Below are positions 34,139-45,215 of a stretch of 64,000 nucleotides of DNA, one piece after another. A program made the position numbers and the translations under genes. Source of the DNA: Sphagnum compactum. Lineage: Eukaryota; Bryophyta; Sphagnopsida; Sphagnales. The stretch spans positions 9,486,001-9,550,000 of the forward strand of contig OZ234501.1 of assembly GCA_965153455.1 (NCBI GenBank), in the 5' to 3' direction. Every line of letters starts with the position of its first letter. Positions within the stretch are counted from its first letter, which is position 1. The notes beneath the pieces are model-generated. The model saw nothing but the letters and a program-made list of their open reading frames with translations, was not told the origin of the DNA and did no database searches.

Positions 34139-37100
34139 GCCACAATAGAACCGAAATAACTTAGGCTAAACCTAAAATTAAATACCTACTCCTAAGGTCC
34201 CTATATCTAGGAACTTGCATCTTAAACTCCTAGGCCTAGGTTTAGGAGCCTATAATTAGCAACTAGGTGTAGAAGCCTAAAGTAGGGCAACCTAAGTTAT
34301 GGCCTTTACTAGGCTTAAATGTACACCACCTAGATTAAGTCTACACCTAGATAACCTAGGTAGGAAAATCTTATTTCATTTTGAATGTGGTCTTTAAGGT
34401 TGAACCTTTTCAATTGGCTCATCCCAAGTGGGCTTCCTTTTACATATGTTTTTTATGTCTTAGATGCTTATGGTGCATTTATTTATATTGCTCATCATTT
34501 GGAAAGGATGACAAACAATATGGGACAAACTTTTGGGAAGGAGAAACATTTTCATGTCCACACAACACTAGAGCCTTTTAGTTCACACAACATTATTCCT
34601 AAATAACTATGTAAGATACATAAATTAAGTAAATAAATAAATAAAGAGGTAGGTAAATATGTATGTTAATTAAAATAAAACAAAAAATAGTATTAATCAA
34701 TGTTTAGTTATTTAGTTAAAATTATTAATTATAACCATATTATAAATCCTTGAATTATATAAAATATTGAAATAATTATAATGTACTATATTGTTCATTG
34801 ATAATTACAACCAAATTATACCCAATCTTTACAAATTTGACCTAATTCATTACATATTGTCAACAATGTATTTGTAATGATTAATATTTAACTATTTAAT
34901 TACACATTTATTAGTGTATTTTATGTAAATAACTAGTTAACCAATTAGTAATTTATCATAGGTATATAAATGGCCTACTCTAGCTTATATAACTAGGTTA
35001 CCTATAGGGTAAAATATAGGTAAATAAGTGGAGTATAAGTACGGTATGTATAAATAAATACACCTTAGAGGCTTTCATAATCATCAAAATATGGGTTTTG
35101 CAAAAATTATAGAAAAATTAAATAGTTTCACATAGAATAAAGGATTTGCAAAATTTTCTGCCCTAGTCAACATTAGATTGCATACTACTTATTCTACAAT
35201 AAATTACCAATGAAACTATTAGAAATTACACCCAACAAAATGAGGTGAAATTCACAAGTGTAAAAAATAATTGTAATTTATTCCATGATATTTCAATGCC
35301 TACAATTTTTCTAGTAATTGTTCAAAATCATAAGGTCCAAGATTTTTGGCATGTCCATGCAGTCTTTGGTTTTTTAAAACTACATTTTTATATATTTCAA
35401 AGATCACAAGGGAAGCATAATAGTTTGGATTGGCATTAATATATTTTGGGAATATTTTCCATTAATTGCAAAGTTTACATGTTCAAAACTTAATAGAAAT
35501 CAAAAATATTTTTGCATGTTCTAAACACTCAAACCTCAAGACTGGACAATCCTTGGTTTTTTTTCAAATGTCTTTTTTTTTCTACCAAATGTGCACACCA
35601 TTCTTTTTGAAAATTGGAGAGGATTTTAACATTGAGGATTAAAAGGGCAAAAGGACTTGAACTGATGAAAATTGTTTTTATAACCCATTTGAGCAAATTT
35701 GGCTCAAAAGCTTATGCTTTTGACCTTGAAAATTATGGATTTTGAAAATGTGGTTTTAACAAAAGTTGTTCATATATACATGTGATAGAAGACATGAATG
35801 CATAATATACATGATATAAAATCAATTTTATAGTCAAAGTGTATTATATCTAAAATGCAGTGTTAACTGGGGTATCCGAAATACAAAATTTTAAGTTATA
35901 AACCAATGTAGAAATGACATGTGTTGTGTGCAATCCTTGGAAAAGGACTTTTACCTTGGTGTTCCTAGCTCCTTTGATTGTGATTTCACCCCATAAAAAA
36001 AATTCACATTGAAAAACACTATATTATTAAGTGATTTTTCCATCTTGAATGGATGATAAACACAATTTATGTAATATAAGGTGAATGCACACTAAGGTGG
36101 CTCACTTTTTGAGTCACAATGCCCATTTTGGTAGAGTGCATTTTCTTTTGACACCTTTAACGAATAAGAAAACTTATCAAATTGACAATTTGAAATTAAT
36201 TATACATTAACAACTTGATTATGAAAATATTATGTAATTATTTTTCAATAAAAGTACACCCACTTTTCATAATGGACTTTTGAAATACAAAAAAATGGAC
36301 TGTCGATAGACTAGAATGGTGGAAAATAAAAAGGTTCATATTGAATTCCATTCCAAATTATCTATATAGTGATTCAATATATAATGTAACATCAAATAAT
36401 AAACTTTTGTGTGAAACTTTATTACCTTCAAAAATCATAGTCACATTCTAAATAAGGATTTTGAATGGTCAAACTTGAGCCATGTTTTCATAAGTCCCTA
36501 TCATAGTTGTTTTTTTCCTTCAAACTTCAATTTTTTCTTCCTAGAGGTGTATATATTTGAAATATGTAGGTGGGCTCTTATTAATATGAATTTTATTGCT
36601 TTTGATACATGGAATTTATTACCATTGAACCCATGATACTAGAAAAATTCAAAAATTTAACACTATAAAATGGACTTTTGTGAACTCATTTTTTTCAAAA
36701 AATGAGCCACCTTAGAATACATATGTGCCCTATACCTACATCTAGTTTGGGAGAAATTATTTGGTATGTGAAAAATCATACTAGTGCTTTGTAAGAAAAA
36801 AAGACTTTAACCTTGGACTAGGTGGTTCTTTATATCATGAATGTACCCATTTGAACAATTTGTCCATTTTTAGTAATGATTAATACTTATGTATCAAAAT
36901 CAATATGTAATCTACAATTTGTTAAAGATAGTTGACACATTCATTGAGTTAATTGATCCATGAACTAATTGAAATGCTTTATTTATCTTAGATTATTGGG
37001 TTATTTTTGAAATGAATGATTTTTAATGACCAACTTGTATCACATAACCCATGGGTTATGCCACCCATAGTTAAGGAATATTCTAAAAGGTGAAAACATT

Positions 37101-37508
37101 CACACATACAATAGATATTTGATTGGATGATCTTTGTTAGTATAAATGAAAAGTAATTATAAAATATTAACTTTAAACTTAAAAATATCTTTCATTTCAA
37201 CCATCAATGTGAAATATTTTCTCCATTGATTATTATGATGTGAAGAATCACATGTTTAATATGCATTTAAGTAGATTTTAAAAATACAAATAAATGCACT
37301 TGTAAATGTCTATTCTTACAAAATAGGTCAAATGTAGATGAAATCCATTGAACGTATTTCAAGAACTAATGGTGTTAGCTAATATGTACTTATGTACTTG
37401 TAGCTTTTATTTAAATATACCCATAACATGTATGAAATTTTTAACATACAAGAATATGTTTGAACACAATATTTATTAGCTAGTTTGAAAGCTATGCTTA
37501 TTATATGT
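34139..37508. other. Gene-free AT-rich stretch
   Basis: 34145-34350 is a short tract of 'cctagg'/'aacctag' words like the one at 11.4 kb. Beyond it I see no gene. The two overlapping frames at 34381-34606 have a mixed composition but no recognisable domain. Confidence 0.5.
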
Positions 37509-38449
37509 ATAGTTTGAACCCTGTGCCTAATGCACATGTGTGTTATTTCAACAATGTTTGGTTCATGTTTTAGTTTTTTTTAAAAACTTTTATCTTTTTT
37601 ATTTTTTATTTTTATGTGTTTTCCGTTTTTATTATTATTTTGTATAATAAAAATAAAGTGTTTCTTTTTCACTTTTGTATTTTTGTTTATTTGGATGCAA
37701 GTTTGAAGTTTGGAGAAAGAAGACACACCTCATTCTTTTTCAAGTAGGGTTTTTTTTCATTATTATAAGTTTTATTTTTCTTATTTTCTACTCTTTATTT
37801 GGTTTCTTTTTTTTTGTAATTTTTTTTCTTTTAAAATGATTTTACTGTATTTCCCTTTCCTTGTTTCATTTGTTTCCATTCCTTTTTTATAGTTTTTGTG
37901 TTTTTACTTTTTTTTTGTTTATGTTTGTTTCATGTTTTAATTTTTTCTATTTTTGTTTTGTCTATCTTCATTTCTTTCTATTTTTATGCGTTTATTTATT
38001 TATTTATTTATTTTCTTTTCCAAAAAAATTATAGTTTTTCTAATATGTTTTATAATAAAAATAATTAAAAAACTTTTTTATTTTTGTTTGATTAGATGCA
38101 GGTTTGAAGTTTGGAAAAAGAAGACAAACCTCATTTTTTTTTCAAGTATGGTTTTTTTTCTTTTTCTTTTGCTCTCTATTTTGTTTCTTATTTTTTGTCA
38201 TCTATTTTAATTTTCTTTTAAGATTATTTTACTGTATTTCCCTTTTTTGTTTCATGTTTAAGTGTTTACAAAAAGTTTCTAATTGTTAAAGTGTTTTTCT
38301 GTTTTTATCTTTTTCTAGTTTTTTCCCTTTTAAAAATATATATTTGTTCTGTTTGGACGGATGACGGGATGGATGACGGATGGATGGATGGATGAAAAGC
38401 TTCATTTCATCCCGAAGCTTCAGGACCACGACGTCCTTTATTATATAGA
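37509..38449 (-). mobile_element. Non-autonomous Helitron, copy A
   Basis: On the minus strand the element begins TCTATATAATAAAGGACGTC (38449) and ends with a short hairpin (GTGCATTAGGCAC, near 37522-37534) followed by TTCAAACTAT. This is the Helitron plan: 5' TC, 3' hairpin, then a CTRR-type end, here mutated from CTAG to CTAT. The body is A-rich on the element strand, so plus-strand frames full of Phe and Leu are artefacts. A ~401-bp direct duplication inside is anchored by 'gatgcaagtttgaagtttgg' near 37694 and its variant at 38095. No Rep/helicase is encoded. Confidence 0.8.
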
Positions 38450-38450
38450 A

Positions 38451-39363
38451 CTAGTTTGAACCCCGTGCTTAATGCACAGGTGTGTTATTTCAACAATGTT
38501 TGGTTCATGTTTTAGTTTTTTTTTAAACTTTTATCTTTTTTGTTTTTTATTTTTATGTGTTTTCTGTTTTTATTATTATTTTGTATAATAAAAAAAAAGT
38601 GTTTCTTTTTCACTTTTGTATTTTTGTTTATTTGGATGCAAGTTTGAAGTTTGGAGAAAGAAGACACACCTCATTCTTTTTCAAGTAGGGTTTCTTTTCA
38701 TTATTATAAGTTTTGTTTTTTCTTATTTTCTACTCTTTATTTGGTTTCTTCTTTTTTGTAATTTGTTTTCTTTTAAAATGATTTTACTGTATTTCCCTTT
38801 CCTTGTTTCATTGTTTTCCATTCCTTTTTTATAGTTTTTGTGTTTTTACTATTTTTTTGTTTATGTTTGTTTCATGTTTTTATTTTTTCTATTCTTATTT
38901 TGTCTATCTTCATTTTTTTCTTATTTTATGCGTTTATTTATTTATTTAGTTTCTTTTTTTTCTCCCAAAAACATTCTAGTTTTTCTAATATGTTTTATAA
39001 TAAAAAAATTTAAAAAAAAATAAAAATTTGTTTGATTAGATGCAAGTTTGAAGTTTGGAAAAAGAAGACAAACCTCATTTTTTTTTCAAGTATGGTTTTT
39101 TTTCTCTTTCTTTTGCTCTCTGGTTTGTTTCTTATTTTTTGTCATCCATTTTTTAATTTTCTTGTAAGATTATTTTACTGTATTTCCCTTTTTTGTTTCA
39201 TGTTTAAGTGTTTACAAAAAGTTTCTAATTGTTAAAGTGTTTTTCTGTTTTTATTTTTTTCCAGTTTTTCCCCTTTTATAAATATATATTTGTTCTATTT
39301 GGATGGATGATGGACGGATGGATGGAAAGTTTCATTTCATCCCGACGTCCTTTACTATATAGA
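38451..39363 (-). mobile_element. Non-autonomous Helitron, copy B, head-to-tail with A
   Basis: Begins TCTATATAGTAAAGGACGTC (39363, minus strand) and ends with hairpin GTGCATTAAGCAC and TTCAAACTAG (38454-38451). One T separates its CTAG end from the TC of copy A. It is closely similar to copy A throughout and has the same internal ~404-bp duplication (near 38635 and 39039). No coding capacity. Confidence 0.85.
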
Positions 39364-39393
39364 ATAACCACAATTGTCAAAAAATTAAAATAG

Positions 39394-40301
39394 TCTCAGG
39401 GACATCCCCTGATGCTATGCGTTGGGCTAGGCCCTCTGCAATAGCAGTTTTTCCAACACCTGGTTTTCCAATAAGGCAAGGATTATTTTTTGTCCGCCGG
39501 CCCAGAATTTGTGTTACTCTCTCAATTTGAGCTTGTCGCCCAATAACTGGATCAAGTTTGCCCTGAGACCATCATCAGATGAATAAGTTTCTTACACTGA
39601 AGACCAATGCAACTCATAATTTTGGAGCTAGCCATCATCAGAGTGCTCAACAGGAAAAGGGAACATTTACACTATCAACAATTACAGAAATGACAAAAGT
39701 GGGGGATGTAGAGTTTCAACACATTTACTACCTCTTCAGCAAGCTTTGTCAAATTGGTACCATATTCCTCCAAAGTGGGCATTTTGTTACTATTGCTTCC
39801 ACCCCCTACTCCTGCCCCTACAGACTCTGTACTTTCACCCACCATCCGTATAACCTGTAATAGTGAAAAGGGATAAACACAGAAAAATCAGTATACACAA
39901 ATCACCAAAGCCTCAAGGTGCAAATCCCATCAGCAATTGTCTGACCAGCACGAAACAATGGGTCAAATCAAAGCTTTGAAAACCCCATCGAGCAGGACAT
40001 TGCACTTGAAGAATGACAACGATGGCCCTCTTCATGGAAGGAAGTTTGCTTAGACTACTACATTCTTGCATATTTCATCAATGAGTCTGTCTTAAAACAC
40101 ACATTGCCCAAGTAGTTCTCCCCCTTCTTACCATCAGATCACTCTTCCAATTAGGGAGGCAGGAATGATGAGATGGCACACCCACCTGTGTGCGGATGTT
40201 GCTGGGGTCAGCACCAAGATTCTCCAGTACTCGGGCTGCAACACCCTCTCCCTCCCGCAACAACCCCAGGAGTAAATGCTCTGTGTCTATATAATTGTGA
40301 C
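39394..40301 (-). pseudogene. CLPC: ClpC chaperone gene fragment (three exons, two introns)
   Basis: Three exons on the minus strand encode consecutive parts of ClpC, the nuclear-encoded Hsp100 chaperone of the plastid stroma. Exon 1 (40301-40186): [20 protein letters not shown] through ADPSNIRTQ, the second Clp N-domain repeat. Exon 2 (39854-39732): [19 protein letters not shown] through [15 protein letters not shown], the linker. Exon 3 (39562-39394): [19 protein letters not shown], then the Walker A loop [17 protein letters not shown], ending at SGDVPE where similarity stops. Splice sites follow the rule (CAG/gt.. and ..ag/G) and no stop interrupts the exons. The first part of the gene and everything after the start of ATPase domain 1 are absent. 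Kept introns mean the fragment was copied as DNA, not from mRNA, as expected of Helitron capture. It may be transcribed but cannot make a working chaperone. Confidence 0.85.
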
Positions 40302-40570
40302 CTGCACTCATCATCCATCATAGACATGGAGAAATTTGATGTCATCGCCATTACTTTGAGAAAGAGAAAGGGAGAGATTCAGAGCTACCCGTTCCAACTA
40401 TGCTAAAAATCTCATGAAGAAAAACCGAGGTACAACCCCAAAACAAAGAACAGAGACTTCATCAGGCAGTCAACAGAGATTTGTAACGTATGTACAATCG
40501 TTTTTGTTCCAGTCACGACTCACCAATCATTTGTCCGTTTCCTAGAGAAACTGGAACGCGAGGTTCTCCT

Positions 40571-40782
40571 GCCGGAGACGATGTCTAGAGAGTGTCGCTT
40601 GGCAGGAAGTTGAGGTTTGTCCAATGGTGGCGTCACCGCCATGTCTGACCTTCGCTCTAACCAATCCACCGTGGCAGCCGGAGACGATGTCTAGAGAGTG
40701 TCGCTTGGCAGGAAGTTGAGGTTTGTCCAATGGTGGCGTCACCGCCATGTCTGACCTCCGCTCTAACCAATCCACTGTGGCA
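40571..40782. repeat. 106-bp tandem duplication
   Basis: Two copies start with 'gccggagacgatgtctagag' at 40571 and 40677 and differ at about two positions. The duplication is recent. It lies in the gene-like, G+C-richer part of the Helitron segment, upstream of the ClpC exons in their orientation, and makes the minus-strand frames here look repetitive. Confidence 0.9.
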
Positions 40783-41627
40783 GCTATGGTGCCCCGCTTT
40801 TGTTTCTCCCCCACCTTCGTCTTCTCCTCCTCCTCGCAGTGAAACGCCCCCTACTGCTGCTCCGCTACTAACACTACCGCGGCACTTGCCCACAGGATGA
40901 TTCGCTTCAGTATGCGAGGAGAAGAGCATGGAGAGAAAGTGCAAAACAATCACAATAGCTAAGCTAGCACTCTGCAATCTGTAATTATAGTGCAGATGAG
41001 ACAATAGAGTATCCAGCTTGCAGTGGCCATTTTTCCACAGAGGCTACCCAAAAAAACTTTGTTAGTTTGTAGTTTGGGTTCACATGTTGTTTGTCTTTGC
41101 ACATTGTTGCTGCACTCAGTGTAAACAAAGTATGAACAAACCTGGAAGGTGGATTGGATCACATAAACATGCAGATTCCTCCTTCAGCATCCAGGAATTC
41201 TTCTCTTTTATTACCCAACCTGTGGTCATAGTTCTCTAGACTCTAGTACCATTGAGACCGAAACGGCAGCAGGTGCTGTTGTTGTTCTGTTGCTGTTGGT
41301 GATGGTAGCCTGTGGCAGCCGAGTGTGCAGCAACACATGATCGCTTCTCACCGCCGCCATCGCTCCCAATCCTCAGCAGAGTAATAAACCACGCAATTGC
41401 AGCGGCAACAGCAACAACCGAGCGTGATCTGTCGCTGGCAGGATTCGATCCGCAAGTCGGGACTGGGAGGGATGGGATAAGATAAAGAGAACGGGTTGTC
41501 CAATCCTGTAGCTCCATTTTGTGTTTGGTTGATAATCGTCCAAAACCCACGCAAAACCCATCCTAGATTCTGATGATGCCATTCATGGATGGATGACGGG
41601 ACGGATTAAGGGGAAGCTTCACGACGT

Positions 41628-41652
41628 CCTTTACTATTATTTATAGTAAAGG
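41628..41652. repeat. Head-to-head junction of two Helitron 5' ends
   Basis: CCTTTACTAT (41628-41637) and ATAGTAAAGG (41643-41652) are perfect inverted repeats around a 5-base spacer. Outward on both sides lies the 5' region of the same Helitron family (GAAGCTTCCCC, then ATCCGTCC.. and GTCATCC). Confidence 0.75.
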
Positions 41653-42372
41653 AACATTGAAGCTTCCCCTGAAGCCGGACTCATGAAGCTTCCCCTGAAT
41701 CCGTCCGGTCTGTCATCCAACCGGACGGACGAAATAGTCGAACGGACATTCCATGCATCCCGTTATCCGTTTGTTTAAAAATAGAAGCATGCCAATTAGG
41801 GTATCTCTGACCTCTCTTCTTCCAAAAAGCAACAAACAACAGAGAGTTACGCAGAAGAGAGAGCCAGAGAGAGACAGAGAAAAAGGGGGTCCTTGAAGCA
41901 TGACAGGAGGCCGCTTTAAATATGAAGTTTTTCTCTGTAATGGAATTCTGTTTTTTTTTGTTTTTGGTAAATTCTTCAGGACGTTTTCCTATCTGCATTT
42001 TCAGAACTAATTATATTATTTTAAGAAATGTTGAAATTTTCCCCAATCCTCCCCCCCCCCCCCCCAAAAACACAAAAGGGAAAATAATATAAAATCTTTT
42101 AGAATAATATTTGTGCAATGTCCATTTTAAGCATTGAATATTCAAAAATAAAATAATTATTCAATAGTGAATTTTCAATGCTGAAGTTGCCACCAAAGGT
42201 GGGCGTGGAGGGGGGGGGGTAGGAGAGAGAGAGAGAGGGGTCACGAGAGCTGCCATTTTTTCTTTTTCTTTTATCTTTTTTGGTGGGTTAGGACCAGCAA
42301 AGACCCAGCAGTTTTAGGTGCATGTTTGATTTATTTTAAACACACAGCTGTGCATTAGGCACGAGGCACATC
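41643..42372 (+). mobile_element. Plus-strand Helitron copy P1
   Basis: Starts ATAGTAAAGGAACATTGAAG at the head-to-head junction and ends with a Helitron-type 3' hairpin (CTGTGCATTAGGCACGAGG, 42348-42366) without a recognisable CTAG. Between them are a C run (42050-42066) and a GA-rich run (42206-42240). No coding evidence. Confidence 0.55.
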
Positions 42373-42400
42373 CGGACGGACAGTAGCCACGGACAGTACC

Positions 42401-42893
42401 TAAATATAGTGAGGGCGTGGCTTTCCCATGTCCGTCATCCATCCCGTCATCCAACCGGACGGACATTTCCTCCATCCGTCCGACCCGTCCATCCATCCGT
42501 GCCGTCATCCATCCATGGATGGCATCATACAGGGAAGAAAACCCTGGCAGAAATAAATAACCCCCCCCCCCCGCCCCCTCATGCCTGGCCCCAGGGGGGG
42601 CACCCCCAAGATTTACTGTATAGAGGATGTGGTTTTTTTCTTTTCATTTTTTTTTTCGTTCTCTATTTTCGATGTTTTTTTTTTGGTTTATAATAATAAT
42701 AAAAAAATAGAAAAATGAAAAATAATCTTATATATATATATATAAAGTTTTAATTTTTTAATTCATCCATCCCATCAGCCGTCTATTTAAGCCGGATGGG
42801 GTGGGTTAGGACCGGCAAAGACCCAGCAGTTTTAGGTGCATGTTTGATTTATTTAAACACACACCTGTGCATTAGGCACGGGGCACAAACTTG
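42401..42893 (+). mobile_element. Plus-strand Helitron copy P2
   Basis: A degenerate 5' end (TAAATATAGTGAGGG, then CTTTCCC and repeated GTCATCC words) starts 28 bp after the P1 end. The 3' hairpin CCTGTGCATTAGGCACGGG is at 42864-42882, followed by CACAAACTTG where the family has CTAG. The arrangement is head-to-tail with P1. Confidence 0.55.
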
Positions 42894-43213
42894 CCCGGCC
42901 CCGGGGGGGCACCCCCAAGATTTACTGTACAGAGGATGGAGTGTTTTTTTTTTCATTTTTTTTTTCGTTCTCTGTTTTCGGTGTTTCTTTTTGTTTATAA
43001 TAATAATAATAAAATAGGAAAATGAAAAATGATCTTATATATATATATATATATAAAGTTTTAATTTCTTAATTCATCCATCCCGTCAACCGTCTATTTA
43101 AGTCGGACGGGGATGGATGTCTATTTAAGCCGGATGGGGTGGGTTAGGACCGGCAAAGACCCACTAGTTTTAGGTGCATGTTTGATTTATTTTAAACACA
43201 CACCTATGCATTA
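42586..43213. repeat. ~309-bp tandem duplication of a Helitron 3' half
   Basis: Two copies anchored by 'cacccccaagatttactgta' at 42601 and 42910 each run through T-rich, TAATAA and (TA)n stretches to 'gccggatggggtgggttagg' and a 3' hairpin region. The last ~100 bp also occur a third time at 42270-42372. The second copy's hairpin is broken (CCTATGCATTAAAAT, 43203). Confidence 0.8.
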
Positions 43214-44226
43214 AAATAAATCTCCCGTGCATAATCTCCTCCTCCTCATCACCAGAGCTACTTGCTGCCGCATGAGCTTTCAATGTCGACAATCTCCTGA
43301 TCTGGTGCAGATTCACGTCATGTGACAATCCGGCAACAGCAGCAGCAGCAGCAGCTTAACGATGTTGTGGGTATAAGCTCTTCTGCACTGCTTCATCCTG
43401 CACCATCGGTAGTTGATCGCACGTACATCATGACCCGTAGCAGTTAGACTTTATACAATATTCTGTGGTAATGAAAATTCTCATTCAAATACTTACCTGA
43501 TCGTTGTGTTTGGATGCAGCACCAGCGTTGATGATCATATTCGACTTGACGTGGTGCTCCGTATTGTTCATAGCTGCCAGTTGCTGTGAGCTTTCCAGGT
43601 TCAACATATGTTGGGGGGTTTCTGCATATGAATATGTTGAAAATTTCTACATCGATTCTTGAGTTATGTTCTTATATTCATACAGGTTCAGGGTGGTTTT
43701 TTTGTTTTTGCAGGACTTTGCTTCTACAGTCAGTTCACCTTTGTTGTCATATGGGTATAATTGCAGGTGATTTCATATTATTCTTCCTTAACCACATTGG
43801 AAAGCTTCACTCTACATATGTCATCCTTGAGCTTGCAGCAAAAGCTCATATTTCTACACAATCAACAAGAGTCAAGGTCAAACATTCAACAACGTTGGGG
43901 TATATTTGCTGTCTCTAGTCTATTCCCATGGTCAGCTCTATGTTGCTATTTCACGGGTCACAAGTAGTGCAAACATCAAGATTTTCAACGGCCAGGGTCC
44001 CGATAGATACATGCGGAATGTGGTATATAAAGAGGTTTTGGAAATGTAGTTGGTAGGTGTAATTTTGTAATATGTATCGTCAAATGCACAGGCAAAAATG
44101 GATTCATACTAGATTTTTTATTTAAAATAAACAAAGTAACTACGACACCAATATCATTGAGCATCATTTTGTAATATGTACCGTCAAATACACACACCTG
44201 TGCATTATGCACGGGGCTCAAACTAG
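43214..44226 (+). mobile_element. Captured segment closed by an intact Helitron 3' end
   Basis: The segment ends in a textbook Helitron terminus: hairpin CCTGTGCATTATGCACGGG (44197-44215), then GCTCAAACTAG (CTAG at 44223-44226) with T following. The preceding ~980 bp differ in composition from the Helitron bodies and hold gene-like pieces with splice-site-like borders (for example TTTGGATGCAG/CACC near 43519 and TTTTTGCAG/GACT near 43714). The matching 5' end is probably that of P1 or P2. Confidence 0.6.
43305..43448 (+). pseudogene. Captured exon-like piece with poly-Gln
   Basis: A frame following a possible acceptor (TCTGGTGCAG, ending 43306) reads DSRHVTIRQQQQQQQ then LNDVVGISSSALLHPAPSVV and ends MTRSS at a TAG (43446-43448). 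Composition is protein-like and there are no stops, but I do not recognise the gene. It sits inside a plus-strand Helitron segment and is probably captured host DNA. Confidence 0.35.
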
Positions 44227-44227
44227 T

Positions 44228-44324
44228 ATGTAATATATTTGTTCTGTTTGGATGGATGACGGAATGGATGATGGACAGACGGACGGAAAGCTTCATTTCA
44301 TCCCGACGTCCTTTACTATATAGA
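44228..44324 (-). mobile_element. 5'-terminal remnant of a minus-strand Helitron
   Basis: The minus strand begins TCTATATAGTAAAGGACGTC at 44324 and matches the first ~95 bp of copies A and B, including GATGAAATGAAGC and the GGATGGATGACGG words. It is cut off at the CTAG end of the plus-strand element, which probably inserted into it. Confidence 0.75.
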
Positions 44325-44519
44325 ATTTTTGTATGTCATTATTCTTCAAATTCTGTATTCAACTTATTAAAGACCCATTGGAAGGTAATTTATTCAGAGG
44401 TTTGATTTCTCTTCGAAATGCTTTAATGTGAAAACTGGATATAAGTTTTCAGCTTGAATTTTGAAAGATTACTGTATGTTACCCTAAGATTAGGGTCGGT
44501 TTCCATGTCTAAGCAGCCA

Positions 44520-44750
44520 CTAACCGACTGCAATGAATTTGGTCAAATTATGGGTGGAAATGCTTTCTATGATCATCTCACTATTCTCAACTAACTTTGA
44601 ACCGACACCTGGCAGTTTGAGGTGAAGAGAGTTAATGTGATCTGGACCAAGTGCACCGGGACAACCAGCTTTTGAGGTAAGATGACTGGCATTTGTGAGT
44701 CTGATGAGCACTGTCTCCAGATCTGGAGGCTGGGTTCTCGAACTTTTTGC
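44520..44750 (-). pseudogene. Protein-like frame, unrecognised
   Basis: On the minus strand the frame reads PPDLETVLIRLTNASHLTS, then GCPGALGPDHINSLHLKLPG and VGSKLVENSEMIIESIST, ending in a stop at 44520. Balanced composition over about 75 codons and lack of repeats suggest an exon remnant of a real gene. The family is unknown to me and no partner exon was found; the 90-codon minus frame at 45032-44760 might be adjacent. Confidence 0.3.
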
Positions 44751-45146
44751 ATAAAAACCCTAACTATTGGGCGGGGAAAGTAAAAATAGTGTGCCAGTGG
44801 GCAGTCGTGAAAACGTGCCCTTCACAAGATTAAACCTAAAGGCAAAAACTTGAGTGTAAATTATCCAATATATCATGGGAACTGTCACCCATTTGGTGAA
44901 AACAACGTCAGCAAAGGACCGTAATTTATCATGGTGCCTAGATTTCCGGGCGTGTCTATCAACATTGTTAATATGTTCTTCATGTTGTGACAAAGAACAG
45001 GAGTTACCATTAGATACCAAATTTTGAAGCACCTTACTTTCAGGGCGATGTAAGTTGCAATCAACTTATTACTATCGACAAGGTGCCATAATTTCTAAAA
45101 GAAGTTCTGCCAGTTTATTACGACTAATTTAACTTTCTTTCCTCCC

Positions 45147-45215
45147 TATATATGGCCCTTCTTGCTTCACCTTCTCCCTCAGAGCAATTACAATCGTCCC
45201 TTCTCCTTTCTCTCT
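45147..45215 (+). promoter_or_regulatory. Possible plant core promoter (TATA box and pyrimidine patch)
   Basis: TATATATGG (45147-45155) is followed by a CT-rich leader (45158-45215) and then ATG codons at 45220 and 45229. The frame from 45220 runs 76 codons (QVSMYASLGGRVRRFQQE and similar) and is then broken by stops. It may be the start of a dead gene. Confidence 0.3.

Larger units (their letters stand above)
39364..41637 (-). mobile_element. Gene-carrying Helitron segment (copy C)
   Basis: On the minus strand a family 5' end (AGTAAAGGACGTCG, then TGAAGCTTCCCC and CCGTCATCCATCCA) starts at about 41637. The segment that follows is richer in G+C and holds gene-like pieces, including a ClpC fragment, all the way to the 5' end of copy B at 39363. 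No separate 3' end was found, so the element may share the 3' end of copy B (38451) or have lost its own. A frame starting at ATG 41582 and a (CAA/CAG)-rich patch at 41270-41420 lie near the 5' end. They are not recognised. Confidence 0.6.

Noticed and set aside
37710-39235. Series of Phe/Leu-rich open frames that look like membrane proteins
   Set aside because: They come from T-rich Helitron bodies repeated in tandem; no start context, no conserved domains, and the same peptides recur with the duplication.
39394-40301. Plastid DNA inserted in the nucleus
   Set aside because: ClpC is nuclear-encoded and the fragment has spliceosomal introns, so it is not plastid DNA.
42409-42693. Pro/His-rich frame in the Helitron cluster
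   Set aside because: It is produced by repeated CCATCC/GTCATCC words of the Helitron 5' region and by C runs.
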